Positions 31,857 to 40,186 of a stretch of 64,000 nt of DNA are shown in pieces. This stretch comes from a virus: positions 1 through 64,000 of IMG/VR virus record IMGVR_UViG_3300045283_000349. One strand, written 5' to 3'. Each line of letters begins with the position of its first letter. The first letter of the stretch is position 1. The notes beneath the pieces are model-generated. The model made no database searches, had not been told where the DNA came from, and saw only the letters and a program-made list of their open reading frames with translations. Made by a program: the position numbers and the translations under genes.

Positions 31857-32336
31857 CTAGAAGCCGATCCCGATGGGAGCGGCGATCATCCCGTCGACGC
31901 CCTCGATGACGCGCATGACGTTCAGGGTGAGCGAGACCTTCGTGGGGTCGGTGCCGTCGGCGTTGTTGTAGTCCGCCTTGACGATCCGGCAGCCCAGCAG
32001 CGTGTGGGTGACCACCGGCATCTGCGCCTCCGCGAACTGGACCACGACCGGGAACCGCACCTCGCCATAGCCCTGCCCCGCCAGGAACCCCACGGCGTTC
32101 AGGCTGGCCCGGAACACCTCCCAGGCGCGCAGGTACATCTCGAGCGTGCCGTCCGCGGTCTGCTTGCCGCGGGTGGTGCCGAGCTTCTGCGAGCGCGTCC
32201 CATAGACGTCGGCGACGTCGAGGCCGGTCGAGTAGTTGATCGCGGTGAAGTCCACGATCTTGATCCCAGGCAGCCCCGCCTCGATGGAGGCGAAGCTGTA
32301 GAAGTTGCCCTGAATCAGCGGGTTTTGCAGCGGCAT
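31857..32336 (-). CDS. tail tube protein
   Basis: A 159-residue protein right after the sheath gene, as in Mu and P2. It shares its full pattern with the probable tube initiator at 28874-29413. It would polymerise into the inner tube of the contractile tail. Good length for a tube subunit. Confidence 0.75.
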   Translation of the reverse strand: MPLQNPLIQGNFYSFASIEAGLPGIKIVDFTAINYSTGLDVADVYGTRSQKLGTTRGKQTADGTLEMYLRAWEVFRASLNAVGFLAGQGYGEVRFPVVVQFAEAQMPVVTHTLLGCRIVKADYNNADGTDPTKVSLTLNVMRVIEGVDGMIAAPIGIGF

Positions 32337-32349
32337 GGTGTCCCTTTCC

Positions 32350-34008
32350 TCAACCGATCGCGGGGTTGCTGAAGCCGATGCTGGTGGTGATGTGTTTGAG
32401 GTAGGCCTTCGGGATCACGCGCACCGTGACCGGCTGGGAGGCGCCCTCCAGCAGGTTCGCAGTCCGCGACATCACCACCTGGGCCGACGAGGCCATGCCG
32501 GGCGCGATGAGGCCGGCCCTCAGCTGGCTGTTGACGTCGGCCTCGAAGCGCTGGGCCTCTTTCTCATCGATGAACCCGTTGGCGGCGATCGTCACCTCCT
32601 GGTTCAGGTACGGCAGCTCGGCCTGGCGGGTGATCCTGCAAGCCGTGTCCATGACCCGGCGGTTCATGCCGTAGGTGAAGTCGGACCCGCCGGGCGCCAT
32701 CATCCGGAAATTGGTGATGAAGTAGCCCTCTTTGCCCCGCTGCCTGGTGAGCGTGGTGAAGCGCTGCTCGTCGAGGCCCGGCGTGGCGCCCTCGTTGCGG
32801 TAGATCGAGGTGACCCCGGGCAAGGCGCCGCGGCCCACCCAGGCGGGATCCTCCTCCTGCGAGATGAGGGCGATCCGGGCCGCCACCACCCAGGCGCAGT
32901 TGCGGCGGTTGATCTTGGACGTGAGCGGCGAGACCAAGGCGGCGTCGCCCGCGCAGACCGTCACCCGCTTGGAGACGTAGGAGGCGAAGGTGCTGATCAG
33001 CACGCTGTCGGCCTCGGTCGTCGGGCACTCGGTGAGTGCATAGGTGTAACGGAATGCCGTCTCCATCCCGGTCAACTTGGTGTCCACCGCGACCGCCAAG
33101 GTGTAGGCGTTGGCCGCGCTGCTGGGCGCTCCCACGACGTGGATGTGATCCCACTCCGTGGCCTGGCCGCTGAGGACGTCCATGGCGCTGTTGACGTCGC
33201 TGACCGTGAAGGCAGCGGCCACCGAGGTGAAGCTGTAGGTGTCGCCAGCGGTGAAGGTCCCGGCGAAGGTCAGTACCAAGCCGGTGCCCGGGATCGCATA
33301 GACCCCGCCGCCCGGGATGGCGATGATCGGCGAGACGCTGTTGCCGCCGTCGGTGCTGTAGATGAAGGCGCCGACACCGAGGCCGCCCGCGGTGTTGATC
33401 TGGACGATCGCATCGAAGGCGTCGTCGGGCGACGAGGCCTGCGTGACGGTCGGGCCACCGCCCGCGTTGGTCACGACGCCGTTGGTCCCGACCGTGTAGG
33501 TGGCGTTGAGGACGTAGGTCCCCGCCGGGAACGTCAGGACGGTCAGTGTCCCGGGCACCAGGATCGTGGCGGCCGTCGGGACGGGCGCGCTGTAGGCACC
33601 GCCGTCCACGCTGAACTGCACCTGCGACGTGGCCAGGATGCCCGCGGTCGAGATCTTGGCCACGATCACCCGGTCGGGCGCGAGGCTCACCGCCACGGTG
33701 CCTGTGCCGGGGCCCACGTGGGTGGTGCCGCCGCCGGTGCCGTTGACGCCCGCCGTGCCCGGCGTGGTGGGGTTCGCGGGGCAGGCATAGACGGGCCCCC
33801 CGGCGACGTTAAGCACCTGGCCGATGGCCTCGACCAGCGGCCCAGAGCCGAGGTCGGCCGAGAGCTGGTTGATGTCGCTGTACCCCTTGACCGTGTTGGG
33901 CACGCCCTTGCTGCAGATCCCGATCTTGGCCGAGGCGCCGGCGACGTTTGGCGGGAGCGTGCCGAGCGCCCCGTCCTCGATCGTCATTGTGATCCCTGGT
34001 AGTGCCAT
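32350..34008 (-). CDS. contractile tail sheath protein
   Basis: A 552-residue protein. The opening (MALPGITMTIEDG) and the C-terminal segment with INRRNCAWVVAARIALISQ, YRNEGATPGLDE and VRVIPKAYLKHI match tail sheath proteins of the Mu/DUF2586 group. Residues about 85-275 are an inserted Gly/Thr-rich beta domain that probably decorates the outside. The sheath contracts to drive the tube into the cell. An M2 array lies between it and the gene upstream. Confidence 0.85.
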   Translation of the reverse strand: MALPGITMTIEDGALGTLPPNVAGASAKIGICSKGVPNTVKGYSDINQLSADLGSGPLVEAIGQVLNVAGGPVYACPANPTTPGTAGVNGTGGGTTHVGPGTGTVAVSLAPDRVIVAKISTAGILATSQVQFSVDGGAYSAPVPTAATILVPGTLTVLTFPAGTYVLNATYTVGTNGVVTNAGGGPTVTQASSPDDAFDAIVQINTAGGLGVGAFIYSTDGGNSVSPIIAIPGGGVYAIPGTGLVLTFAGTFTAGDTYSFTSVAAAFTVSDVNSAMDVLSGQATEWDHIHVVGAPSSAANAYTLAVAVDTKLTGMETAFRYTYALTECPTTEADSVLISTFASYVSKRVTVCAGDAALVSPLTSKINRRNCAWVVAARIALISQEEDPAWVGRGALPGVTSIYRNEGATPGLDEQRFTTLTRQRGKEGYFITNFRMMAPGGSDFTYGMNRRVMDTACRITRQAELPYLNQEVTIAANGFIDEKEAQRFEADVNSQLRAGLIAPGMASSAQVVMSRTANLLEGASQPVTVRVIPKAYLKHITTSIGFSNPAIG

Positions 34009-34024
34009 CGTCTATTCCCCCGCC

Positions 34025-34052
34025 TGTTGACCTGTTCGTTGACCTGTTGACC
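34025..34052 (-). promoter_or_regulatory. M2 octamer array copy (sheath)
   Basis: Minus strand reads GGTCAACA, GGTCAACG, a 4-base AACA spacer, then GGTCAACA, ending 17 bases before the sheath ATG, with a GGGGGA ribosome-binding site between. It may boost sheath and tube expression. Confidence 0.55.
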
Positions 34053-34065
34053 TACGGGCGCGCGT

Positions 34066-34353
34066 CTACTGGATCCCGACCTGCCCCGCCTCCATCACCG
34101 CGGCGTCGAACTCGGCCTCGGTCACCTCTTTGCCCTCGGGCCACTTCCTGTGGGCCTTGGCCTGCGTGTAGAGCACGAGGTTCGGGTTCTGCCGGGGCAT
34201 CTGCACCTGCCGGCTGCCCATGCGCGCGGGCGTTGTGATGAGCGCGGGCAACATCCCCTTGGCCGTCGCCCACTCCTCGATCGTCTTGACCGGGCCCGGG
34301 GCTTGCGCCGGGGGGCCGCTGCTGGTCTTCTCTTCTTCGTCGTCGCTGATCAT
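34066..34353 (-). CDS. hypothetical tail-region protein
   Basis: A 95-residue protein with a disordered acidic start, then KTIEEWATAKGMLP and KWPEGKEVTEAEFDAAV. I know the latter pattern from phage tail clusters but not a function. It takes the place of Mu gp38. Confidence 0.6.
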   Translation of the reverse strand: MISDDEEEKTSSGPPAQAPGPVKTIEEWATAKGMLPALITTPARMGSRQVQMPRQNPNLVLYTQAKAHRKWPEGKEVTEAEFDAAVMEAGQVGIQ

Positions 34354-34369
34354 GGCTGCGCGGCCTCCT

Positions 34370-34807
34370 TTAGCTGGGCGGATCGATGACGGGCACGAGC
34401 GGCCCGTCCGTGAAAGGCGCCGTCAATTCGCGGCGGTTGATCGGGATCAAGAACGACATCTCCTGCGTGACCAGGAAGCCGCGGCCGCTGAGCGCCTTGA
34501 GCGTCCAGGCGCCGGTCCCAGGCCGCACGGTCCAGCTGACCGCGGCGATGATCGCGTTGATCAGCTGCTCCTCGAGGTCCTCGACCGCATCCATCGAGTC
34601 GGCCCAGATGTGCATCCGGACATTTTCGACCTTGGTCAAAAGCGAGCGCGGGGCGCCGTGGGACCCCTCGTAGGTGCGGGTCGATGGCTCCATGACGATC
34701 CGGTTCGAGGGATCGTTCTTGGCCAGCTCGTCGCGGCCGCCGACCCGGTAAACCACGGTGGGCGGCAGCTGCGCCTTGATGGCGTCGAAGATGGCCGACA
34801 GGCTCAC
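34370..34807 (-). CDS. tail terminator / gp37-like protein
   Basis: A 145-residue protein from GTG 34807 (GTGA overlap). The alpha-beta pattern MSLSAIFDAIKAQL, a central MHIWADSMDAVEDLEEQL helix and a C-terminal beta strand fit the tail-completion (Mu gp37, gpU-like) proteins that cap the tail. Assignment relies on position and length. Confidence 0.6.
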   Translation of the reverse strand: MSLSAIFDAIKAQLPPTVVYRVGGRDELAKNDPSNRIVMEPSTRTYEGSHGAPRSLLTKVENVRMHIWADSMDAVEDLEEQLINAIIAAVSWTVRPGTGAWTLKALSGRGFLVTQEMSFLIPINRRELTAPFTDGPLVPVIDPPS

Positions 34808-35307
34808 GGCGTCCTCCCGGAGAACAGCGCCTTGATCCGCAAGCTTGCCTCGGCCCGGATCGCGGCGTCCCAGTAGGGGCCGATGTTGTCGATGGGCGGG
34901 ATCATCATCCGCTGTGGGATCGTCACCGACTTGGCGAAGAAGCGTTTGCCGCCGACCTTCCAGGACAGGTTGCGCGCCCGCACGGGCCGGATGTTGGCCT
35001 TGCCGTATTGGTGCACAGGCGCGTACTGCGCCCCGATCACGAGCTCGAAGCCGTCGGGCCGTGGGACCACCGTCGCCGAGGCCCGCATCCGACCGGTCCG
35101 CAGCAGGGGCTTGCCGGCGCGCAGGCGCAGCGGCTTCCAGGCATTGCCGTACGGGTCGCGGCTGTCCCGGAACTGGTCCATGAGCTGTTTGAGGGCGGCC
35201 ACGCCCATGCCCTGGCAGAGCGAGGCCTGCCACTGGGGCGTGGCCACCAGGTTGACCCGGTTGATCAGCCTGGCCAGCCCGGTGAAGTCCCCCGACACGC
35301 CGGCCAT
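34804..35307 (-). CDS. virion morphogenesis protein (Mu gpG / phage_tail_S type)
   Basis: A 167-residue protein. Residues 40-75 (LKQLMDQFRDSRDPYGNAWKPL with LLRTGRM) and YAPVHQYG then RRM/IPPID-like ends are typical of the virion morphogenesis family needed for joining heads and tails. It shares a base with the gp36-like stop (TGATG). Confidence 0.8.
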   Translation of the reverse strand: MAGVSGDFTGLARLINRVNLVATPQWQASLCQGMGVAALKQLMDQFRDSRDPYGNAWKPLRLRAGKPLLRTGRMRASATVVPRPDGFELVIGAQYAPVHQYGKANIRPVRARNLSWKVGGKRFFAKSVTIPQRMMIPPIDNIGPYWDAAIRAEASLRIKALFSGRTP

Positions 35308-35813
35308 CAGTCCCCCACAAACCCGCCGCGCGGGCCGTTGAGATCGAAGATGACCCCGTTGCCGTCGCCGCGGCTCGAGAAGCCCCGCGACGTGCCCGAG
35401 ATGACCACCGGTCGGCGCGCGGCCTCGTTGACGTCGGGCGGGGCCGGCGTGGTGCCCACGGTTCCGTGCAAGGAGATGTCGCCGTCGCGCACGCCCTCGA
35501 ACCACTTGATCGCGTCCTTGTAGCGCGACTCGTAGATGTTGTCGGCGCCGTTCTCGGGCGCATAGCCAACGCTCGAAAGCAGCAGGTAAGCGGCGATCCA
35601 GCTGACGTACATCGCGACGTCCGTCCCCACCGCCAGCAGGGGCAGCGTGAAGGGGTAGCCGTCGCGGTTGCTCAGATACCCGTCCGCCACGCGCGACGCT
35701 GCCTCGAGATCCCGGCCCACCATGTCTGTGGTGATCCCCTGGTCCTCGAGCAAATTCGGGCCGACCCCGAAATTTTCGAAGTCGGCTTCGGTGGCGTAGA
35801 CGGTGACGGGCAA
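35307..35813 (-). CDS. gp36-like head-tail connector protein (DUF1320)
   Basis: A 168-residue protein with a helical core (LEAASRVADGYLSNRDGYPF, about 35-55) and a Gly/Pro-rich tail ending GGFVGD. It corresponds in place and length to Mu gp36 (DUF1320), a connector protein between capsid and tail. Confidence 0.75.
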   Translation of the reverse strand: MPVTVYATEADFENFGVGPNLLEDQGITTDMVGRDLEAASRVADGYLSNRDGYPFTLPLLAVGTDVAMYVSWIAAYLLLSSVGYAPENGADNIYESRYKDAIKWFEGVRDGDISLHGTVGTTPAPPDVNEAARRPVVISGTSRGFSSRGDGNGVIFDLNGPRGGFVGD

Positions 35814-35826
35814 CTACGTGGTCCCT

Positions 35827-36225
35827 TCAGCGACGCTTGCGCGCGGCCTGTTCCTCGGACAGCACACCCTCGGTCGACGCGCCTTCCCTGGGTCCACCGG
35901 CGTGTGCCAGCACGGCACCCTCGCCGCCCCGGAGGCGCGCGTTCTCCTCTTTGAGGCGCGCGTTCTCGGCCACCAGGGCCGCGTGGTCCTGGGCCACGGT
36001 CAGCGGATCACCGGGCGCGCGGACCGTGAGGTGCGGGTCCTTCTTCAGGATCTCGTAGGTCGCCTTGCCGATCCGAACGCCCTTGGCGGGATCGTGCGCA
36101 GGATCCTCGTCCTGATCGAGGACCTCCACCGGCGTGGGAGCCCCGCTCGGCCACTTGCGCCCGGCCCGGTAGGAGCCGTCGTGGCCGGGCCGGGGGACGG
36201 CTTGGACGTGAAATTTCGTTGCCAT
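35827..36225 (-). CDS. gp35-like protein with coiled coil
   Basis: A 132-residue protein starting MATKFHVQAV; an early alpha-beta part is followed by VAENARLKEENARLRGG, a strong leucine-zipper-like coil. Mu gp35 sits in the same place after the capsid gene. Role unknown. The 128 bases between it and the capsid stop hold no gene. Confidence 0.65.
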   Translation of the reverse strand: MATKFHVQAVPRPGHDGSYRAGRKWPSGAPTPVEVLDQDEDPAHDPAKGVRIGKATYEILKKDPHLTVRAPGDPLTVAQDHAALVAENARLKEENARLRGGEGAVLAHAGGPREGASTEGVLSEEQAARKRR

Positions 36226-36353
36226 GAATGTCGCCCTTTCTGTTGCTGGGAAAAACCCCGCGGACACCGGCGCAACGGTCCACTTCGACCAGCAGCCCCT
36301 TGCAGGGCCGCCGGGAGAATGCCTAGGACCAGCACCGGCATCCGCGAGAAAAG

Positions 36354-37277
36354 CTAGACCGTGACCGCTCGGATCGCGGTGAAGGGCAGGCCGTAGCCGG
36401 CCGCACCGCGGGCGTCCGAGCCGAACTCGTACTCCTTGCGGTAGAACACGTTGTCGAGAGACGCGTCCGTCCGGGTGATGAAGTCCGGCTCCTTGCGGAC
36501 CTGCAGGATGATCGGCTTGAGCCGGGTCGTGCTGAGGAGGTAGTAAACCGTCGGCTCGTTTTCGAGCCGCGGAATCACCAGCACCTTCATCGGCCGGCCG
36601 CCCGCAATGCCCGCCAGCAGCGGGTTCGGGATGGCGGCGTTGTTGGACGCGACGACCGGCGCCATCGCCGTGGCAGCGTCCAGCGCGAGCGAGGGGGGCA
36701 CCACGAGCAGGTCGGGGTAGATCTCCAACGACCGTCCCGACTCGCCCTTGAACGCCAGCATCTTGTTGGACAAGAAGGCCAGGTTCGTGGGGGTGATCGG
36801 CTTGGCCGTGAACAGGTTGGCGTACGTGCCAGCGCTGTCGTCGTCCAGGTTGATCGGGTGGTCGGTGTCGAAGAAGAACTGGCCGTCGAAGGCCGTGGTG
36901 GTCGAGCCCGCCTGCAAGCAGTCGAACACGAGGTTGTCCCACAGCGCCTTGGCCGCGTCGCCCAGCAGCTCGGCGTGCCGGCTGTAGATGCCGAACTGAT
37001 CGTCTTCGATCTTGTTCCGTGAAACGGTGAAGCCGTCCTCCCAGTCCTTGTTGACGATCGAGTAGGCGCGGCTTGCCAGGTTGTGGAAGACCCGGGGGCC
37101 GATCCATTCCCGGAAGCCCGGGATCTCGGCCAGCCACGCGTACGTGTTCGACTCGGTCGTCGACGGCAACCGTTCGGCCAACTGCGGCCAGAAGATCGTC
37201 CGGTTGGCGAGGCCGAGGTCGAAGTCATTGTGGAACTGCGTGAAGAGGAAATTGAGCGATGCCGGTGTGATCTGCAT
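36354..37277 (-). CDS. major capsid protein (Mu gpT-like)
   Basis: A 307-residue HK97-fold coat protein of the Mu gpT family (length in Mu is about 305). The start (ITPASLNFLFTQFHNDF) and the segments FREWIGPRVFHNLASRAYSI and NKIEDDQFGIYSRH are family-typical. It builds the head from an assembly core made by the scaffold gene upstream. No cleaved N-terminal arm is evident. Confidence 0.9.
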   Translation of the reverse strand: MQITPASLNFLFTQFHNDFDLGLANRTIFWPQLAERLPSTTESNTYAWLAEIPGFREWIGPRVFHNLASRAYSIVNKDWEDGFTVSRNKIEDDQFGIYSRHAELLGDAAKALWDNLVFDCLQAGSTTTAFDGQFFFDTDHPINLDDDSAGTYANLFTAKPITPTNLAFLSNKMLAFKGESGRSLEIYPDLLVVPPSLALDAATAMAPVVASNNAAIPNPLLAGIAGGRPMKVLVIPRLENEPTVYYLLSTTRLKPIILQVRKEPDFITRTDASLDNVFYRKEYEFGSDARGAAGYGLPFTAIRAVTV

Positions 37278-37290
37278 GGTCGTCTCTCCC

Positions 37291-37719
37291 TCAGCTCGCG
37301 TGCTTCATCTGGACCCAGACGCCTTGGGCGTCGACCGCGATGATTTTTCCGGCTGCGGAGCGCGCGCCGCTGTTGTCCGTCTTGGCGACCGTGTGATCGT
37401 CGACGATGTAGCAGATGTTGCCGACGTCGGCCTGGGCGATGAGATCGCCCGAGGCGCTGTTGTCCCAGCGGAAGATCCCGCTGTCGACGGCGCACTTGAA
37501 CGCCTCGGCGGCGCCCCCCGTGTTGTCGTACGTGTCGCGCGAGCGCCCCACGCAGATGAGGCCCGTGGTGGTGGTGCCGGGCACCAGGCGCTTGTTGGTC
37601 CCGTCGATGCACGCGATCGAGCCCAGCCACACCTTGGCGTTGGCCGCGATCGGGAAATCGTACGGGGCAATGTCCTGCCCCAGGCGGGGCGTGCTTCGTG
37701 GCTTTGTCAGAGCGGCCAT
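37291..37719 (-). CDS. head decoration / capsid-associated protein
   Basis: A 142-residue protein with AGGAGG ahead of its ATG. The pattern (FPIAANAKVWLGSIACID, a Gly-Leu-Ile-Cys-Val-Gly stretch and a beta-rich end) fits DUF2190-type head proteins, found between scaffold and capsid genes. It would stabilise the shell. Confidence 0.7.
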   Translation of the reverse strand: MAALTKPRSTPRLGQDIAPYDFPIAANAKVWLGSIACIDGTNKRLVPGTTTTGLICVGRSRDTYDNTGGAAEAFKCAVDSGIFRWDNSASGDLIAQADVGNICYIVDDHTVAKTDNSGARSAAGKIIAVDAQGVWVQMKHAS

Positions 37720-37729
37720 GTCGTCCTCC

Positions 37730-38368
37730 TCACTTCCCCTGCGCGGCAGCGTCGCGGCCGCAGACCTTTGCGATGTGGGCCTCGAGCGGATCGGGCATGC
37801 CGCCGCCTTCGACGTTCGGCGGCTTGAGGCCGCCCGGCGGGATGGCCACCTTGAGCGACAGGCAGGTCCGCAAAAACGCGATCCCGTCGTGGGTGATGCG
37901 CCCGCCGTTGAGCTTGAGCGCGTCCGCCTTGAGCTTGGTCCGGTCCGCCGGGGAGAGGCCCTTCGCGCTGGCCTCGTTGAGGACGCCCTCGAACTCGCCG
38001 CTGAGCTTCTCGTTTTCCAGCTCGGTGACCCGCGCCGAGAGCCGCTCGACCTCGCCGTGCGAGGCTTTCCAGGAGTGGATTTTTCCGATCGCCACCGCAT
38101 CGCTGTCAGCGCCGGTGAGGCCGCGGACGTTGCTGCGGAACGTGGACAGGGCGGTGACCGCCGCGGTCCGATCGGGAGCGCCGGCCGTTGCACCCAGCGA
38201 CAGCACTGCGGTCAACGTCTTGACCTCTTCGACGGCTGTCTGGCCATCGCCCGCGGCCGTTGACAGCTTCGCCGTCAGGTCGGCGTTGGTTGCCTCCAGC
38301 GCAGTCAGTTTTGCGGTGAGCTGCTCGTGCGCGGCCTGCAGCTCCTTGTAGAGCTTCTCGTAATCCAT
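37730..38368 (-). CDS. internal-start scaffold protein (Mu gpZ-like)
   Basis: An in-frame internal ATG (residue 166 of the protease gene, MDYEKLYKELQ) is preceded by GAGGAGGGG at a good distance. It would yield a 212-residue, coiled-coil scaffold on its own, as Mu does with gpI/gpZ. Supported by the ribosome-binding site and by the domain border at this point. Confidence 0.6.
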   Translation of the reverse strand: MDYEKLYKELQAAHEQLTAKLTALEATNADLTAKLSTAAGDGQTAVEEVKTLTAVLSLGATAGAPDRTAAVTALSTFRSNVRGLTGADSDAVAIGKIHSWKASHGEVERLSARVTELENEKLSGEFEGVLNEASAKGLSPADRTKLKADALKLNGGRITHDGIAFLRTCLSLKVAIPPGGLKPPNVEGGGMPDPLEAHIAKVCGRDAAAQGK

Positions 38369-38863
38369 GCTGGTCCCCTCCTCTGTTCCGGTCGTTTGTC
38401 TCCGCGAGGCCGCGACGAGCGGCGCGATCCCGCGCATGGCGGGGATATTCGTAAGCGCGAGGTTGAGGACCTCCTTGATGCGGCCCTCGTCGGTGTGTGA
38501 AAAAGCCGGCGAGAAGTAGCGGTACTCGCCCGACGACAGGTAGCCCGCGGCGCGGTCGGTCCACTTGCACTCGGTGGCCCACAGCTCGCCGTTTCGGATC
38601 TGCGGCACCCAGCTCATGCACGACGCCGGCGCCTCGATGGGCGGCTCGGTGAGCGCCTGGTGCTCGTAGTCCATGGTCAGGTCGACCTTGCGGCGCCCGT
38701 ACGACTCCATCACCGTGCGGGCCGCTTCCTCGTCGAACGTGAAGTCGCCCTTCTCCGTCTCGTTCACGCCGGCCCGGAAGATCCGGAACTCCGACGGCGG
38801 CACACGCAGCTCGAGCCCGACGAGGGCGTCGAACATCGTGGGCGCGGCGTAGAGCGGATTCAC
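37730..38863 (-). CDS. capsid protease and scaffold precursor (Mu gpI-like)
   Basis: A 377-residue protein from GTG 38863, a start supported by an M1 motif 41 nt upstream; ATG 38836 is the alternative. The first 150 residues (FRIFRAGVNETEKGDFTF, VDLTMDYEHQALTEPP, YFSPAFSHTDEGR) match the Mu gpI head maturation protease, with likely catalytic His in DYEHQ. Residues 166-377 form a coiled-coil scaffold. The protease probably cuts the scaffold after head assembly. Confidence 0.85.
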   Translation of the reverse strand: MNPLYAAPTMFDALVGLELRVPPSEFRIFRAGVNETEKGDFTFDEEAARTVMESYGRRKVDLTMDYEHQALTEPPIEAPASCMSWVPQIRNGELWATECKWTDRAAGYLSSGEYRYFSPAFSHTDEGRIKEVLNLALTNIPAMRGIAPLVAASRRQTTGTEEGTSMDYEKLYKELQAAHEQLTAKLTALEATNADLTAKLSTAAGDGQTAVEEVKTLTAVLSLGATAGAPDRTAAVTALSTFRSNVRGLTGADSDAVAIGKIHSWKASHGEVERLSARVTELENEKLSGEFEGVLNEASAKGLSPADRTKLKADALKLNGGRITHDGIAFLRTCLSLKVAIPPGGLKPPNVEGGGMPDPLEAHIAKVCGRDAAAQGK

Positions 38864-38891
38864 CAGTCGCAGCGTGCAGGCGCGCGCAGGT

Positions 38892-38914
38892 CGCCTTCAA
38901 GGTTTCGCATGCGA
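38892..38914 (-). promoter_or_regulatory. M1 motif copy 4 with palindrome
   Basis: Minus strand CGAAACCTTGAAG (38893-38905) overlaps the 14-bp palindrome TTTCGCATGCGAAA (38901-38914). The M1 G is 41 nt before the protease GTG. The palindrome lies between divergent transcripts and may be an operator. Confidence 0.55.
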
Positions 38915-39060
38915 AAAGCTCAATATTCTCAAATGCTTACAGCTTCAAGACAACCGGGACTGGGTGGACTGTTACTAGATTCAGGAGAGGCAATATCAAA
39001 TGCGCCCTCGCCCGGCGCCGCGCCCTGTGGGCTGGCTGCTGCGCGTGCGACGCTTGGCAG

Positions 39061-39399
39061 GTGTGGATCACCCTGTGCGAGGGCCTCGGCGCGGACGATC
39101 CGATCAAGCTGCTGGCCAGCTACGGCCTGGCCGGTCTGGTCATCATCGCCCTGGTGGTCGATCGCAAGTACATGCAGGCAAAGCTCAACGCGGCCGAGGC
39201 CAAGTACGACGCGCAGACCGAGCGCCATCGCCTCGAGATGGACGCCTTCCACCAGCGCCACGAAGCGAAGGCCGAGAACTGGGCCGAGCACCTCAGCCAG
39301 ATCGCGGCCAAGAACCAGGAGAACGATGTAAAGATCATCGCCCTGCTCGAGGCGATGTTGCGCACGCGGGACAAGCGCGCGCCGGGCAGCAAGCCATGA
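39061..39399 (+). CDS. membrane-anchored coiled-coil protein
   Basis: A 112-residue protein from GTG 39061, with a transmembrane helix at about 18-33 (LLASYGLAGLVIIALVV) and a long charged coiled coil (40-95). A holin or inner spanin subunit is possible. A strong AGGAGAGG ribosome-binding site lies instead before ATG 39000, which is out of frame with this gene, so the N-terminus may be mis-read by a one-base error. It is the first of three plus-strand genes set in the late region. Confidence 0.55.
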   Translation: MWITLCEGLGADDPIKLLASYGLAGLVIIALVVDRKYMQAKLNAAEAKYDAQTERHRLEMDAFHQRHEAKAENWAEHLSQIAAKNQENDVKIIALLEAMLRTRDKRAPGSKP

Positions 39400-39674
39400 C
39401 CGATGACGATCTGCCGAGCCCGCGCCGGCCGCGCCTCACGCCCGCGCACGAGGCGCGCCTTGAGCCCGTAGACGCCCGCAGCCGCGCCAGCTACGAGGAC
39501 GCCGAGGCCGCGTTGCTGACCAAGGGCGAAGCGGGCGAGAAGCTCGACGAGCTGCTGGCCCTAATCAACGACGGCGGCGGCGTGCCGCAGGCCATGCTCG
39601 AGATGTCCGACTCGACCGTGCACACGCTGACGCTTGTGCTGCACCCGAAGCCCAAACCGGACGACGAGCGGTAA
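39396..39674 (+). CDS. hypothetical protein
   Basis: A 92-residue acidic protein (ATGA overlap). Helical, with a C-terminal strand TVHTLTLVLHPKPKP. No family is recognised. Confidence 0.6.
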   Translation: MTDDDLPSPRRPRLTPAHEARLEPVDARSRASYEDAEAALLTKGEAGEKLDELLALINDGGGVPQAMLEMSDSTVHTLTLVLHPKPKPDDER

Positions 39675-39711
39675 CTCGCAGTGGCGGGCCGCCGTGGTAA
39701 CGTCGCGGCCC

Positions 39712-39885
39712 ATGACGCCTCACCCCAGCGACTGCGACTGCTCCGCGTGCACGGTCTCGGCTGATCTGCGTCCCTCCGAACCGCCGCCGCTGCCCGTTTT
39801 CGAGCCGCCGACGGTGACTTTTCTCGGCACCGTCGACGACCTGCTGGCCATGACCTGCGGGCACGCCGCTCGCAGCGACGACTAG
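39712..39885 (+). CDS. small cysteine-containing protein (57 aa)
   Basis: A 57-residue frame starting MTPHPSDCDCSAC, three close cysteines and one later, then a proline-rich stretch. Its stop overlaps the convergent gene by 4 bases. Weak evidence. Confidence 0.4.
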   Translation: MTPHPSDCDCSACTVSADLRPSEPPPLPVFEPPTVTFLGTVDDLLAMTCGHAARSDD

Positions 39886-40169
39886 GGTTCCGGTTCGGGG
39901 TCGGGTTCCTGCAGGTCCATGGCCGCGCCGATCTCCTCGTACGTCGTCGCGCTCGGGTTGTCCTGCACCGCCTGCTCGAACCCGCTGATCAACTGGCCAC
40001 GCAGCTCTGCCAGTTCGCTCTGCACCGTCGTTCGCTCCTCGGTCAACGCCCCCCACTCTGCGTCTATCGGCACTCTGAGCGCCGCCAGCTCTTCGATACG
40101 CGCGTTGATCTCGAGCACACGCGCGGCGCGCGGGGTGATATCGCCGGTGATCTCCGTCAATGGCAGCAT
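39882..40169 (-). CDS. hypothetical coiled-coil protein after the fibre gene
   Basis: A 95-residue helical, acidic protein with an end rich in Glu-Pro repeats. Placed after the large fibre gene, it may help fibre assembly. No family is recognised. Confidence 0.6.
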   Translation of the reverse strand: MLPLTEITGDITPRAARVLEINARIEELAALRVPIDAEWGALTEERTTVQSELAELRGQLISGFEQAVQDNPSATTYEEIGAAMDLQEPDPEPEP

Positions 40170-40186
40170 GGTGGTGGGTCCCTTTC

